DNA of 64,000 bases, from positions 86,890 to 150,889 of the forward strand of contig NZ_AP018316.1 of assembly GCF_002368115.1 (NCBI RefSeq). Reading direction: 5' to 3'. This DNA is from Dolichospermum compactum NIES-806 (GTDB taxonomy: Bacteria; Cyanobacteriota; Cyanobacteriia; Cyanobacteriales; Nostocaceae). A program made the position numbers and the translations under genes. Under the pieces are notes generated by a model. That model was given only the letters and a program-made list of their open reading frames with translations, had not been told where the DNA came from and ran no database searches. Positions 53,416 through 63,241 of the stretch are shown one piece after another. Every line of letters begins with the position of its first letter. Within the stretch, counting starts at the first letter, position 1.

Positions 53416-54534
53416 GTGACTTCAACTGCTCAAGCTAGTGCAAGTGCGCGTCGTGCGGTCTTTCCATTTACAGCCATCGTTGGTCAAGAAGAAATGAAAC
53501 TGGCACTGCTGTTAAATGTCATTGACCCCAAAATTGGTGGTGTAATGATTATGGGCGATCGCGGCACCGGAAAATCTACAACTATCCGCGCCTTGGCGGA
53601 CCTTTTACCAGAAATCCCTGTTGTCGCCAATGACCCTTTCAACAGTGACCCCAACGACACGGACTTGATGAGTGATGAAGTCCGTCAACAGGTAGCACAA
53701 GGGTTAGAAATTCCCATCACTCACAAAAAGGTGCAAATGGTAGATTTACCATTGGGTGCTACAGAAGACCGAGTTTGTGGAACAATTGACATTGAAAAAG
53801 CCTTATCTGAGGGTGTCAAAGCTTTTGAACCCGGACTCCTAGCCAAAGCTAACCGGGGTATTCTCTACGTTGATGAGGTCAACTTGTTAGATGACCACTT
53901 GGTAGACGTACTCCTCGATTCCGCTGCTAGTGGCTGGAATACCGTCGAACGGGAAGGGATTTCTATCCGTCACCCAGCCAAGTTTGTTCTCGTCGGTTCG
54001 GGAAACCCTGAAGAAGGGGAACTGCGTCCCCAACTCCTTGACCGTTTTGGAATGCACGCGGAAATCCGCACTGTGAAAGAACCAGCTTTGCGGGTGCAAA
54101 TTGTGGAAGAACGGGGTGAATTTGACCAGAATCCGCCTGTGTATTTAGAAAAACACCAAGCTCCCCAAATAGCATTACAAGAGCAAATTGTCAATGCCCA
54201 AAACTTATTACCACAAGTTAATTTAGATTATGACTTCCGGGTAAAAATTTCCGAAGTTTGTTCAGAATTGGATGTGGACGGGTTGCGGGGTGACATTGTG
54301 ACAAACCGTGCGGCTAAGGCCTTAACCGCTTTTGAAGGCCGGACAGAAGTAACAGTTGACGATATCCGGCGGGTAATTACATTATGTCTGCGTCACCGTC
54401 TGCGGAAAGATCCTTTAGAATCCATTGATACAGGATATAAGGTAGAAAAGGTCTTTTGTCGAGTTTTTGGTGTGGAACTTCCAGAAGACTCAACTCAGAA
54501 AACTGGTGCAGGGGTAAAAACTGGCGCTCGTTAG
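53416..54534 (+). CDS. chlI: Magnesium chelatase ATPase subunit I
   Basis: A 372-residue AAA+ subunit that, with ChlD and ChlH, inserts Mg2+ into protoporphyrin IX, the first step committed to chlorophyll. It starts GTG at 53416 (MTSTAQASASARRAVFPFTA). Walker A GDRGTGKS at 47-54, Walker B ILYVDEVNLLDD near 151, sensor segment LVGSGNPEEGELRPQLLDRF near 193, and a C-terminal helical lid (DIVTNRAAKALTAFEGR). Length typical of cyanobacteria and plastids. Alone, with a long upstream region that carries repeats and the Fur-like palindrome. Confidence 0.97.
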   Translation: MTSTAQASASARRAVFPFTAIVGQEEMKLALLLNVIDPKIGGVMIMGDRGTGKSTTIRALADLLPEIPVVANDPFNSDPNDTDLMSDEVRQQVAQGLEIPITHKKVQMVDLPLGATEDRVCGTIDIEKALSEGVKAFEPGLLAKANRGILYVDEVNLLDDHLVDVLLDSAASGWNTVEREGISIRHPAKFVLVGSGNPEEGELRPQLLDRFGMHAEIRTVKEPALRVQIVEERGEFDQNPPVYLEKHQAPQIALQEQIVNAQNLLPQVNLDYDFRVKISEVCSELDVDGLRGDIVTNRAAKALTAFEGRTEVTVDDIRRVITLCLRHRLRKDPLESIDTGYKVEKVFCRVFGVELPEDSTQKTGAGVKTGAR

Positions 54535-54541
54535 TTTTAAT

Positions 54542-54569
54542 GTAGAGACGTTCCATGGAAGGTCTCTAC
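54542..54569. repeat. Palindromic repeat GTAGAGACGTTCC, copy 3
   Basis: GTAGAGACGTTCC-AT-GGAAGGTCTCTAC, one mismatch in the right arm, 8 bases after the chlI stop; it may serve as its terminator. Confidence 0.8.
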
Positions 54570-54579
54570 AACAGTTGAT

Positions 54580-54693
54580 GACGTTGCTGATTAAGGGTAT
54601 GAATTTTAGTCTCACGCAAAGGCGCAAAGACGCACTGAGGTTTGAGTTTTAAAGATTCAATTTGGGAATTTCATACCTCGATTCAGCAACGCC
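54580..54693. mobile_element. MITE-like element B, copy 2 (114 bp)
   Basis: Ends GACGTTGCTGATTAAGGGTA and, complemented, GGCGTTGCTGAATCGAGGTA. Flanking CAGTTGAT (54572-54579) and CAGTTAAT (54694-54701) look like an 8-bp target duplication with one later change. Copy 3 at 60406 has a perfect 8-bp duplication. Confidence 0.85.
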
Positions 54694-54717
54694 CAGTTAA
54701 TTAACAACTGACAAATT

Positions 54718-55035
54718 ATGAGAACCTGGAATTTTTGGTTAAATAGCTTGATTTTATTTATTCAAGATCATCCACACCGATTTGTGGAATTATTAATGTT
54801 GACATTAGCGATCGCACTGCTGGCAGTCTCCACCATTGTCCCAGATAAACCCTACATCATACTAGGTTTAAGTTTTGTCATTGGTGCATCAACTTCTATC
54901 CTCGTCCGAGAAGCAATATCTCCCAGCGGACACAACCACACAATTTTTACTCAACAACGCTTTACCCAATTGACCGCATTACTCCTATTAGGAATTAGTA
55001 TTTACGGTTTTGCAGATTTAATTTTCATGCTATAA
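54718..55035 (+). CDS. Small membrane protein of unknown function
   Basis: A 105-residue protein with three predicted transmembrane helices: LMLTLAIALLAVSTIV (about 26-42), YIILGLSFVIGASTSILV (about 47-65) and LTALLLLGISIYGFADLIF (about 85-103). The short N-terminus and an Arg/Glu/His-bearing loop (REAISPSGHNHTIFTQQRF) are cytoplasmic or lumenal. I do not recognise the family. Its stop overlaps the 3' end of the convergent Uma2 gene by 6 bases. It begins 25 bases after element B. Confidence 0.75.
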   Translation: MRTWNFWLNSLILFIQDHPHRFVELLMLTLAIALLAVSTIVPDKPYIILGLSFVIGASTSILVREAISPSGHNHTIFTQQRFTQLTALLLLGISIYGFADLIFML

Positions 55036-55728
55036 ATTTTCAGGATCAACACCTAATTTTTCTAACATCTCTGCTAATTTTTTGGCTTTTTCCTCAGATT
55101 CTAACCGTTGTTCTTCACTTTGTAAAATCCGTTCTTCCGGTGTTAGAAATCTTTTTCCCTGTTCATCAAACCAGTATAACCATTCTCTAGTTATTCCTTG
55201 ATATGTGGCTTTTTCCATTCCTATTCCTAACCCTATCTCTGGTAAAAAAATAGGATTTCCTGCTAGTAATTGATATTTTCCATTCACTAATTTGTAAACC
55301 TCTAAACGTTGTTTTCTTTTCCGTTGGGAATTATAAACCACATAATATAATATTCCCAATTTTTGAGCATAAAAATCTTTCTTAGTGCTATATTCTCCCC
55401 TATAGGTATGAGAAACTATTTCTAACACTAAAATCGGTAATTTTTTCTCTTCCCATAATACATAACTGCGGCGTAAATCTTCATCAATTAATCTGGGAAT
55501 ACCAATACTTAAAAATCCATCTGGGACAATTGCTGGTTGATCTGGATCATAATATATTCCCATATCTACACCAAAAAACCAATCCCATCTTTGCGACCAA
55601 ATTAAGGCTAACATGGCTTTTAATAAACCGGGAATTAAATCTTGTAGTTCGTTATCCACTGGTGTGTCGTCAGAGTCGGGTAATTCCTTAGATGAGGGTA
55701 AATAATTTAATTGGCTGTATTTTAGCAT
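55030..55728 (-). CDS. Uma2-family (DUF820) protein
   Basis: A 232-residue Uma2 protein, PD-(D/E)XK-like. PAIVPDGFLSIG holds the PD position near residue 85, and LPILVLEIVSHTYRGEYSTKK the E-x-x plus Lys near 120-140. YYVVYNSQ and LPEIGLGIGMEKATYQGI are typical core segments. The C-terminus is a Glu/Arg/Lys coiled coil ending KLGVDPENL. ATG 55728 (MLKYSQLNYLPS) is chosen over one five codons upstream. It shares only the family with the 33 kb gene. It lies downstream of the type IIG restriction-modification gene on the same strand, about 100 bases after its stop in transcription order reversed, and may be independent. Confidence 0.93.
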   Translation of the reverse strand: MLKYSQLNYLPSSKELPDSDDTPVDNELQDLIPGLLKAMLALIWSQRWDWFFGVDMGIYYDPDQPAIVPDGFLSIGIPRLIDEDLRRSYVLWEEKKLPILVLEIVSHTYRGEYSTKKDFYAQKLGILYYVVYNSQRKRKQRLEVYKLVNGKYQLLAGNPIFLPEIGLGIGMEKATYQGITREWLYWFDEQGKRFLTPEERILQSEEQRLESEEKAKKLAEMLEKLGVDPENL

Positions 55729-55830
55729 GATTGATATTACCAATTCTATTTTTATTGTAATCCAAACCCCCGACTTCTAAGAAAAATCTATCATTTATTT
55801 ACAAGATGAAAACAGAAGTCGGGGATATTT

Positions 55831-58800
55831 TTATCCTTGAATTATCGCTTTTTCTTCTTCAGTTAAACCATATAACCGATAAACAATTTCATCAATTAAC
55901 CAATCACATTGTTTTAATTGTTTTTTGATTGGTAAGAGTGTATTTAAACTTGATTGATATTCTCTTTCTAATGTCTCCTGTTCTTTTCTCGCGGTGGGAT
56001 CTATTTTCAGTTTTTTCTGATTTTTCTTGAGGATAACAATTAATTCATCAAGGGTTAAATGGTTATCTCCTTGATTTTGTTTATAATAATCACCTAAATA
56101 ATTTTGAATTTTCGATTTATTGGTAAGATTATCAATATCAGTACCGATTAATCTTTCTAACCATGTTAAAAAGCCTTTGGTTTCTGTTTGTTTTTGTTTA
56201 TTTAATTCTATCATTTGTTCGGCTAAATATGCGAGTAAATCATGAATTACATCTGCTTCTGATGGTTGTTGGTGGATATGATAAAAATTCTGTAGAAGTA
56301 ATGATCCTAATTGGTGTAAACCAATTTGTATAAGTAAAGGATATAAAAAAACAATCACTAGTTCTTTACCACTACTAAGGTGAAGAATAATATGAGTAAG
56401 TAAGATATCAGCATTTTGATTATTTTGGAATTGTTGGTAAAGGTTAATTGTGTTTTCTAGATATGCTTGGCGTTTTTCTGGGGGAGTAGTAAAGGAGATT
56501 TTAGGAACTGGTAAAACAGCAATTTCTGATGTACTAACATGATTATTTGTACTTGTTAAACTAAAACGCCATTCTAAAAGCTGAGAATTTAAAATAGATA
56601 ATAATGCAAATGCTTGATTTCTATCTTCGATTAAAAAATAGGAAATACTATCAAAACAATAACATGGAGTTGGTAAAGGAGCAAAAATAAGTCGTTTTCT
56701 ACTATCTAAAGCTGCATTCCGTTGATATCCTATTCTTGATTGAGTAGTATGAGAAACTCTTTCACCACCAATGTTATTATTGTACAAATTTACATCAATA
56801 TATTTTGATATTCCTTGTTTTGGTTCGGGAATGACTTCATATCTTTGAACATTTCCACCTCGAAAAATTCTATAACCATGATTTGGATTAATACTAATTA
56901 AATCATTCATGGTTGTTTCGTTTATTTCTCCTTGGTATGTTGGTAATATATCTCTCATTTTTTGGATACCAACTTGTGGAGAAAAGCGTTTTAAAATCTT
57001 CACTTCATTTTCAGATGACAACAAAGGAATACAAAAACTATTATCATCTAATGCTGCAATTTCATTGAAGCTACATGAGAATTTTCCTGAAATTTCTTCT
57101 AAGAGATTATGAGGATGTACTTCAACCCGAATTTCTTGATTTTGATCAGAGTGATTTTTTAAAAAAATAATACAGGTAGGTAACTTAGCTTCTCTAAAAA
57201 TCCTCATATTTGGATCATCCTTTTGTGGAAAAGCATTAATTTTCAATATTTGATTATTTTGTAGTAAGTATTGTCTCAGTCGAGATGTTTGTTGATCTCC
57301 TAAAAGAGACATAGGTACAATTAAACCGATAAATCCACGTTGAGAAATCAGATAAATTGATCTAGATATAAACAATCTATATAAATCTATTTTACCACTA
57401 AGACTATTTTTAAATATTTCATTATCGTTAATATATTTTATCAAATGAGTTAAATTTTCTTTTCTTTCTTTTTCTGCTAAAACGTCATAAGGTGGATTTC
57501 CGATAACAGCATCAAACCCAGAATTATCCTTCCAAGTTGCATCTTCTAAATCAATAAAAACCTCTGGAAATTCCAAATCCCAATGAAAAAACCGCTTTTG
57601 GTCAAATAACTTTCTCGCATCTTCATAAACTGCAATATCAGCAGCATCCATCTTTTCAGAATTAGCATTAATCGCATTTGTACCATAAACCCGTAAAAAA
57701 TGATCAGCACGTTTCAAACCAAAATATTTAGAAACATAAATATCTAATAACCGTTTATAAGGTTTTGCAGCTTGATCAAATTCCTTAAATAACCTTTCGC
57801 TAGTTTCCACTTCCGCAAAAGTTGCATCACTTAACGTACTCACACCGCGCATAATTTCCGCAGCACGTAACAACCCGACAAAGGGACCAGTTAATAAATT
57901 TAATTGTCCACTTTCTTCCTTCATCATATTTGCTTCTGCTTCTCGCGCAGTCGTACCAATAAGGGAATTTCCGCAGCGCAAATGATGATCTAAAAAACTC
58001 AAAGGTGCGCCAATTGTGAAAGAATGTAACCATAAACTCACCTTTGCTAATTCTACAGCCATTGGGTTCAAATCCACACCATAAATACAGCGTTTCATTA
58101 CCACCCGTTGCAAAAGTTGAGTATCTTCTAACTTATTAACATCAATAGTAATTCCCTGCTGTTGTAAATTTGCTAAAATCCCTTCGCGGGTTTGTTCCAA
58201 CATCTCTAAAACCGGATTATGTTGAGGATATTCATTTAAAATAGTAATTAATTCATCTGTAAAATAATCAACAGCTTCCACTAAAAAATGTCCGCTTCCC
58301 ATAGCAGGATCACATATCTTAATATCCAGTAAGGTATTTGTACTTTTTCTTTCTAAACGTTGTAAATCTTTTTGTAAACCATTACGACTTTGTACCCCCA
58401 ATCTACCATCTGCTATTTTTTCATGTAATTGGCTAATTTGCGTCATCAAATCAGCAAATTTTTGTTTTCTCTCCTCTAAAATTGGCTTGAGAGTATGACT
58501 AACAATGTATTTAACAATGTAATCAGGTGTGTAATAAGAACCTGTAGCTTTTCGTTCACCCTTATCATTTTCTAAATGGACTTTTCCATTATTTCCATCT
58601 TCAATAACCACGCGATATTCTAATAAACCTTCATAAATTGAACCCAATTGTCGCACACCTAAAAAACTGTAGTCAATGGGTAATTTTTCAAACCGTGCTA
58701 ATTTATCTATAGCTGGAAATAACACAGCATCAGATAATTGATATTCATACAAAAAATAATTATCTGGATAATCTTTGATATCCTCAGCTTCATGAAAATC

Positions 58801-59883
58801 AAAATGGAATAAACCCCCATTATAACGAGGTACTTCTAAAGCTGAATCACCTCTATCTACGATTTCAAATAGACTTAATAAACTCTTATAAATCTTTGTC
58901 GAAGTTTGACTTAATGTTCTTTGTTTATCAACACTTTCCGCTATTTCTTGAGTGATTTTAATCAAACTATAATCACGGTAAGCTGTGGTAATTGGTAATA
59001 AATTTCTCGCTTCGGCATATAATAGAAATAACAACTTATATAAAAATGATAAAGTGGCTGCATAAATCTGTTTTGGTTCTCCAGTTTTTCCCCTTCTGAT
59101 AGCGTCTGCAACAAAACCCCCTGCTAAGTCAGGAAATATCTGCTCAAATACTAATGTTTTTAATTCGTTTCCTACTTGAGTTGCATAGGTTGTACTTCCT
59201 TCTCTGACTCTTTCTAAAAAGTTTTTGTTGTAACTATCTTTTTCAAAAGCAGCACTTCTAAAAAACAACCAGAAATATTTGAACTTTTCCAAATCTTCAG
59301 TTTCTAATAATTCTACCAAATCAATAGGATAAAATTCCGTTGCGGTAGAAGATGCTTGACGATAATATAAACGCCATTCTCTCCCATTGGTTAAAATTCC
59401 CCAATCAACTCCCGTACCAGTCAAATAACTAGAAATCTGAAAAGATGGGTTTTCATTCTTAAAAATATCTCTTTTATCATTAGCAGAAACTTTACTTAAT
59501 GGTCTTTCCCAATATTTAGCTTCTGCGATAACTAATACCCTACCATAAAAAGCAGTTTCATTATTTTGAAAAGAGTAAGCTGTATCCCTTTCAGTTTCAT
59601 TTGCAAACAACGCATAATCAGGACGTTCGGCTCTACCTTTACCACGAGTTACAACTTGAGGAATATTAGAAAACCCTAAAATATCTAATACGGGTTTAAT
59701 AAATACATCTTCAGTTTGCGCTTCATTGAGAGTCGGTAAAATCGCCTTTTTTGATAAATACAGATTTTTTAATTTTTCAAAATCTAGTTTAATATCTAAT
59801 TGCCATTCTGGAGATTCTTGAAGCCGATAGTCTAAATAATGTTGAGAAAATAATGGTTTATTGATATTTTTTGCATCTGTCAT
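55831..59883 (-). CDS. Type IIG restriction-modification enzyme (Eco57I-like)
   Basis: A 1,350-residue single-chain restriction and modification enzyme. The N-terminal nuclease has ERPDYALF near residue 87 and VLVIAEAKYWE near 116-126 (PD...E-x-K). A helical connector follows, with the DNA methyltransferase from about 440 (KATGSYYTPDYIVKYIV): motif I DPAMGSGHFLVEA near 524 binds SAM, and motif IV NPPYD near 796 marks an N6-adenine enzyme. The C-terminal part (about 900-1350) should be the target-recognition domain. It cuts near an asymmetric site and protects host DNA by methylation. No separate specificity subunit lies beside it. Sequence specificity cannot be read. Confidence 0.93.
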   Translation of the reverse strand: MTDAKNINKPLFSQHYLDYRLQESPEWQLDIKLDFEKLKNLYLSKKAILPTLNEAQTEDVFIKPVLDILGFSNIPQVVTRGKGRAERPDYALFANETERDTAYSFQNNETAFYGRVLVIAEAKYWERPLSKVSANDKRDIFKNENPSFQISSYLTGTGVDWGILTNGREWRLYYRQASSTATEFYPIDLVELLETEDLEKFKYFWLFFRSAAFEKDSYNKNFLERVREGSTTYATQVGNELKTLVFEQIFPDLAGGFVADAIRRGKTGEPKQIYAATLSFLYKLLFLLYAEARNLLPITTAYRDYSLIKITQEIAESVDKQRTLSQTSTKIYKSLLSLFEIVDRGDSALEVPRYNGGLFHFDFHEAEDIKDYPDNYFLYEYQLSDAVLFPAIDKLARFEKLPIDYSFLGVRQLGSIYEGLLEYRVVIEDGNNGKVHLENDKGERKATGSYYTPDYIVKYIVSHTLKPILEERKQKFADLMTQISQLHEKIADGRLGVQSRNGLQKDLQRLERKSTNTLLDIKICDPAMGSGHFLVEAVDYFTDELITILNEYPQHNPVLEMLEQTREGILANLQQQGITIDVNKLEDTQLLQRVVMKRCIYGVDLNPMAVELAKVSLWLHSFTIGAPLSFLDHHLRCGNSLIGTTAREAEANMMKEESGQLNLLTGPFVGLLRAAEIMRGVSTLSDATFAEVETSERLFKEFDQAAKPYKRLLDIYVSKYFGLKRADHFLRVYGTNAINANSEKMDAADIAVYEDARKLFDQKRFFHWDLEFPEVFIDLEDATWKDNSGFDAVIGNPPYDVLAEKERKENLTHLIKYINDNEIFKNSLSGKIDLYRLFISRSIYLISQRGFIGLIVPMSLLGDQQTSRLRQYLLQNNQILKINAFPQKDDPNMRIFREAKLPTCIIFLKNHSDQNQEIRVEVHPHNLLEEISGKFSCSFNEIAALDDNSFCIPLLSSENEVKILKRFSPQVGIQKMRDILPTYQGEINETTMNDLISINPNHGYRIFRGGNVQRYEVIPEPKQGISKYIDVNLYNNNIGGERVSHTTQSRIGYQRNAALDSRKRLIFAPLPTPCYCFDSISYFLIEDRNQAFALLSILNSQLLEWRFSLTSTNNHVSTSEIAVLPVPKISFTTPPEKRQAYLENTINLYQQFQNNQNADILLTHIILHLSSGKELVIVFLYPLLIQIGLHQLGSLLLQNFYHIHQQPSEADVIHDLLAYLAEQMIELNKQKQTETKGFLTWLERLIGTDIDNLTNKSKIQNYLGDYYKQNQGDNHLTLDELIVILKKNQKKLKIDPTARKEQETLEREYQSSLNTLLPIKKQLKQCDWLIDEIVYRLYGLTEEEKAIIQG

Positions 59884-60018
59884 AATTCCAACTCCAAAAT
59901 AATATTTATAGATATACTTAGGATGTGTTAGCGACGGTGTAACGCTCCATTATCTTAAAATTTTGCAAATATCATCCATGCTCCCTAATGGTATTTAGTA
60001 TATAGCGGTATGCACTTG

Positions 60019-60090
60019 CATGAGATACATCATAGCCCCCTCATCGCTTGCGGGGAGGGGGTTGGGGGTGGGGTTCTTGTATCTCACTCA
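60019..60090. mobile_element. Element C, third copy
   Basis: TGAGATACATCATAGCCCCC through CTTGTATCTCACTCA, inside longer weak inverted flanks (TAGCGGT..ACCGCCATA). Same family as 42831 and 48334. Confidence 0.7.
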
Positions 60091-60186
60091 ATCGAGAACC
60101 GCCATAACAGCGATCGCCCTTGATGTAATAGAATTTAGTGGATACCGCTAGATAACACACCATATTATACAACAGTTGCGAGTTAA

Positions 60187-60250
60187 ATGAGGTATATCAT
60201 AGCCCCCTCCTCGCTTGCGGGGAGGGGGTTGGGGGTTGGGGGTGGGGTTC
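60187..60250. mobile_element. Element C, fourth copy, partial
   Basis: Starts ATGAGGTATATCATAGCC and has an extra GTTGGGG unit. The right end is cut; its last bases supply the stop codon of the Uma2 relic that follows. Confidence 0.65.
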
Positions 60251-60579
60251 ATATTCCACCTAAATCAATGCTCTTTTCTTGCAACTTTGTTAATAATTCT
60301 TGATACTGCTGAATAGCTGCTTCCTTTTCTTGACGTTCTTGTTTAGCAAGTTGATCAAATTCCACAGATGTGAGAAACTTGTTACCATCAGGATAATAAA
60401 TTTCTGGCGTTGCTGAATTGAGGTATGAAATTCCCAAATTGAATCTTTAAAACTCTTACCTTTGCGCCTTTGGGTGAGACTAAAATTCATACCCTTAATC
60501 AGCAACGCCAAATTTCTAAATTATCAAGTACAAATTGAAACCGGATACCCAATTTCGGACTTATCCACCCATTAATTAA
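60249..60579 (-). pseudogene. Uma2-family pseudogene split by element B
   Basis: Removing 60406-60509 and one 8-bp repeat restores a continuous frame: GWISPKLGIRFQFVLDN, then LEIYYPDGNKFLTSVEF, then a Gln/Glu-rich helix ending LQEKSIDLGGI. SPKLGIRF..LEIYYPDGNKFLT is a typical Uma2 C-terminal module. A TGA lies a few codons upstream of GWISPK, and the whole nuclease core is missing, so the gene was already truncated or was truncated later by repeats to the right. Confidence 0.88.
60406..60509. mobile_element. MITE-like element B, copy 3 (104 bp) with 8-bp target duplication
   Basis: Ends GGCGTTGCTGAATTGAGGTA and, complemented, GGCGTTGCTGATTAAGGGTA. Flanked on both sides by AAATTTCT (60398-60405 and 60510-60517), a perfect 8-bp duplication. 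Inserted in a Uma2 gene. No open frame, so it needs a transposase from elsewhere. A decayed relative may lie at about 60650-60727. Confidence 0.93.
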
Positions 60580-60797
60580 TCATAATAGACATCCGGTGAA
60601 AAAAAATGTAGAGACCTTCCATATCGCATCTGTACTGTAAAACGAAAAAATTAGATTTCTTTAACTCTTATTCTTTGCGTCTTTGCGCCTTGGCGTGAGG
60701 CTAATTCATACATTCAATTAGCAAAGTCAAAAAATCTCATAATTTTCACCTAATATATAAAATTAGAGCGAAAGACAAATCTAAACAAACAGACTCC

Positions 60798-63233
60798 ATG
60801 CGTATTTCTCTAACCTGGTTAAAAGAACTTGTAGAAATCAAACTCACCCCAGAAGAACTGGCGGAAACCTTGACAATGGCAGGGTTTGAAGTAGAAGATA
60901 TAGAAGACCGCCGCACTTGGGCAAATGGTGTAGTTGTGGGAAAAGTGCTAGAACGTCAACCCCACCCCAATGCAGATAAATTGAGCGTTTGTACCGTAGA
61001 TATTGGGGCTGCTGAGACTGTAAATATCGTTTGCGGCGCTGCGAACGTCCGCGCAGATATCTATGTCCCTGTCGCCACCACAGGAACTTATTTACCCAAC
61101 ATTGATTTAAAAATCAAACCTGCAAAACTGCGGGGTGTTCCCTCCAATGGGATGATATGCTCTTTAAAAGAACTAGGTTTACCCACTGATATTGACGGTA
61201 TTCATATCTTCCCTGAAGAAAACATGGTGGTGGGTAGTGATGTTCGTCCCCTGTTGGGTTTGGAAGATGTGATTTTAGATGTCACCGCTACTGCTAACCG
61301 GGCTGACGCTTTATCTATGGTGGGTATTGCCCGGGAAGTAGCGGCTTTAACTGGCGGAAAATTATCAATTCCCCCAGTTGCAGAAGTAGAAAATATCAAG
61401 ACTGCCAAAAGCATCACTTTAAAAATTTCTGAAATCCAAGCTTGTCCTGCTTATATTGGTACAGTTGTCGAAAACATCAAAATTGCGGCTTCTCCTGAAT
61501 GGCTGCAACAACGTTTACGCGCTGCTGGAGTCAGACCAATTAATAATGTAGTTGATATCACTAACTACGTTTTATTAGAAAGAGGACAACCTCTCCACGC
61601 TTTTGATAAAGAGCGGTTACAATCTGTAGGTGGAGGAGAAAATTTAATTATTGGTGTGCGGTTTGCGGAAGTTGGAGAAACTTTAAAAACCTTAGATGGA
61701 AATATTCGCAATTTATCACCCCAAAATTTATTAATTACTGCTAATAATCAAGGGGTGGCTTTAGCAGGTGTTATGGGTGGTGCAGAAACAGAAGTTCATG
61801 AAGGTACACAAAGTTTAGTTTTAGAAGCGGCGTTATTTGATTCTGTGGCTATTCGCCGTTCTTCTCGCAGTGTGGGGTTAAGAAGTGAGGCTTCTGGTAG
61901 ATACGAAAGGGGCGTAAATCGAGCCGAATTAGAAATAGCTTGTCACCGCGCTTTATCCTTAATTAGTGAATTAGCCGCAGGGGTGATTGTTCAACAAGAA
62001 ATTTCCGATTATCGTCCAGATGCTTCTACTTGGTCACATTCTATTAACCTGCGTTTGGATAAAGTTAATGAAGTGCTAGGTCCCATTGAATTAGGACTTG
62101 AAACAGGAGAATTACAAAGGTCAGATGTCGAAAAAATTCTCACAGCTTTAGGGTGTGAATTAGTCAAAATTGATGACCGAAATTGGACAGTCACAGTACC
62201 TCCCTATCGTTACCGGGATTTAGAACGGGAAATTGATTTAATTGAGGAAATTGCCCGTTTATATGGTTATGATAAATTCTGTGATACTTTACCAGAAAAA
62301 TCCGAAGCTGGTTATCTATCTTTAGAACAAGAATTAATTCGCAGGTTACGCGCTTATCTCCGCGCTGAAGGTTTAACAGAATTAATTCATTATTCTTTGG
62401 TCAAACCAGGTGAAGATAAACAAATTGTTTTAAGTAATCCTTTGTTTGCAGAATATTCAGCTTTACGCACTGATTTAATTTCCGGTTTAATTTCCGCATT
62501 TCAATATAATATAGAACAGGGAAATGGGGCGTTAAACGGTTTTGAAATCGGGCGGATTTTCTGGCGCGAAGAAGAGGGTTTACAAGAAGCAGAAATCCTG
62601 GCTGGGATTATCGGTGGTGATACAACTTCCGGTAAATGGTCTAGAGGTGGTAAGGAACAAGCGATTACTTGGTTTGAAGCCAAAGGCATTTTAGAAAGTG
62701 TCTTTAAACAACTAAAATTAACGGTAGAATTTCAACCCGAAAATCGAGATTCTCGCTTACATCCTGGACGTACAGCTTCGTTGTGGGTAAAGGGTAATAG
62801 ACTGGGAACATTCGGACAGGTTCACCCCCAATTACGTCGAGAGAAGGATTTGCCAGAAGCCGTTTATGTGTTTCAATTAGATTTAGATGCTCTGTTGGAT
62901 GCCTGGGATCATGATGATTTACTAGTTCCCAAATTCAGTTCTTATTCTACCTATCCAGCTAGTGACCGAGATTTGGCGTTTTTTGCCCCTGTGAAAGTGA
63001 CAGTTTCCGAACTTGAAAAAGTCATTAATAAAGCTGGGAAAGGATTGTTAAACTCTGTGGAATTGTTTGATGAATATCGTGGTGAAAATGTCCCCACAGG
63101 ACAACGCAGTTTAGCCTTTCGTTTAGTATATCGTGCCAGCGATCGCACTCTCACTGAAAATGAAATTGAACCAGTTCATAATCAAGTGCGGACAGCCTTA
63201 GTTGAAAAATTTGGTGTGAATTTGAGAAGTTAA
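60798..63233 (+). CDS. pheT: Phenylalanyl-tRNA synthetase beta subunit
   Basis: An 811-residue beta subunit of the (alpha-beta)2 enzyme that charges tRNA-Phe. It starts MRISLTWLKELVEIKLTPEE. Domains in order: EMAP/OB tRNA-binding (about 40-150, VVVGKVLERQPHPNADKLSVC), B3/B4 editing region (about 205-385, INNVVDITNYVLLERGQPLH), B5 DNA-binding-like (about 410-490), the catalytic-like core, and the FDX-ACB anticodon-binding domain (about 715-811, YPASDRDLAFF). pheS is not adjacent, as is normal in cyanobacteria. Starts 13 bases after ACAAACAGAC with no clear ribosome-binding site. Hairpin terminator follows. Confidence 0.97.
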   Translation: MRISLTWLKELVEIKLTPEELAETLTMAGFEVEDIEDRRTWANGVVVGKVLERQPHPNADKLSVCTVDIGAAETVNIVCGAANVRADIYVPVATTGTYLPNIDLKIKPAKLRGVPSNGMICSLKELGLPTDIDGIHIFPEENMVVGSDVRPLLGLEDVILDVTATANRADALSMVGIAREVAALTGGKLSIPPVAEVENIKTAKSITLKISEIQACPAYIGTVVENIKIAASPEWLQQRLRAAGVRPINNVVDITNYVLLERGQPLHAFDKERLQSVGGGENLIIGVRFAEVGETLKTLDGNIRNLSPQNLLITANNQGVALAGVMGGAETEVHEGTQSLVLEAALFDSVAIRRSSRSVGLRSEASGRYERGVNRAELEIACHRALSLISELAAGVIVQQEISDYRPDASTWSHSINLRLDKVNEVLGPIELGLETGELQRSDVEKILTALGCELVKIDDRNWTVTVPPYRYRDLEREIDLIEEIARLYGYDKFCDTLPEKSEAGYLSLEQELIRRLRAYLRAEGLTELIHYSLVKPGEDKQIVLSNPLFAEYSALRTDLISGLISAFQYNIEQGNGALNGFEIGRIFWREEEGLQEAEILAGIIGGDTTSGKWSRGGKEQAITWFEAKGILESVFKQLKLTVEFQPENRDSRLHPGRTASLWVKGNRLGTFGQVHPQLRREKDLPEAVYVFQLDLDALLDAWDHDDLLVPKFSSYSTYPASDRDLAFFAPVKVTVSELEKVINKAGKGLLNSVELFDEYRGENVPTGQRSLAFRLVYRASDRTLTENEIEPVHNQVRTALVEKFGVNLRS

Positions 63234-63241
63234 TCCAAAAT

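Noticed and set aside
55831..59883. BREX PglX or a type I restriction subunit
   Set aside because: An N-terminal PD-(D/E)XK nuclease and adenine methyltransferase are in one chain and no BREX or hsd genes are nearby, which fits type IIG.
60290..60511. 73-codon minus-strand frame across element B
   Set aside because: Created by the element; the real relic is in another frame and matches Uma2 on both sides of the insertion.
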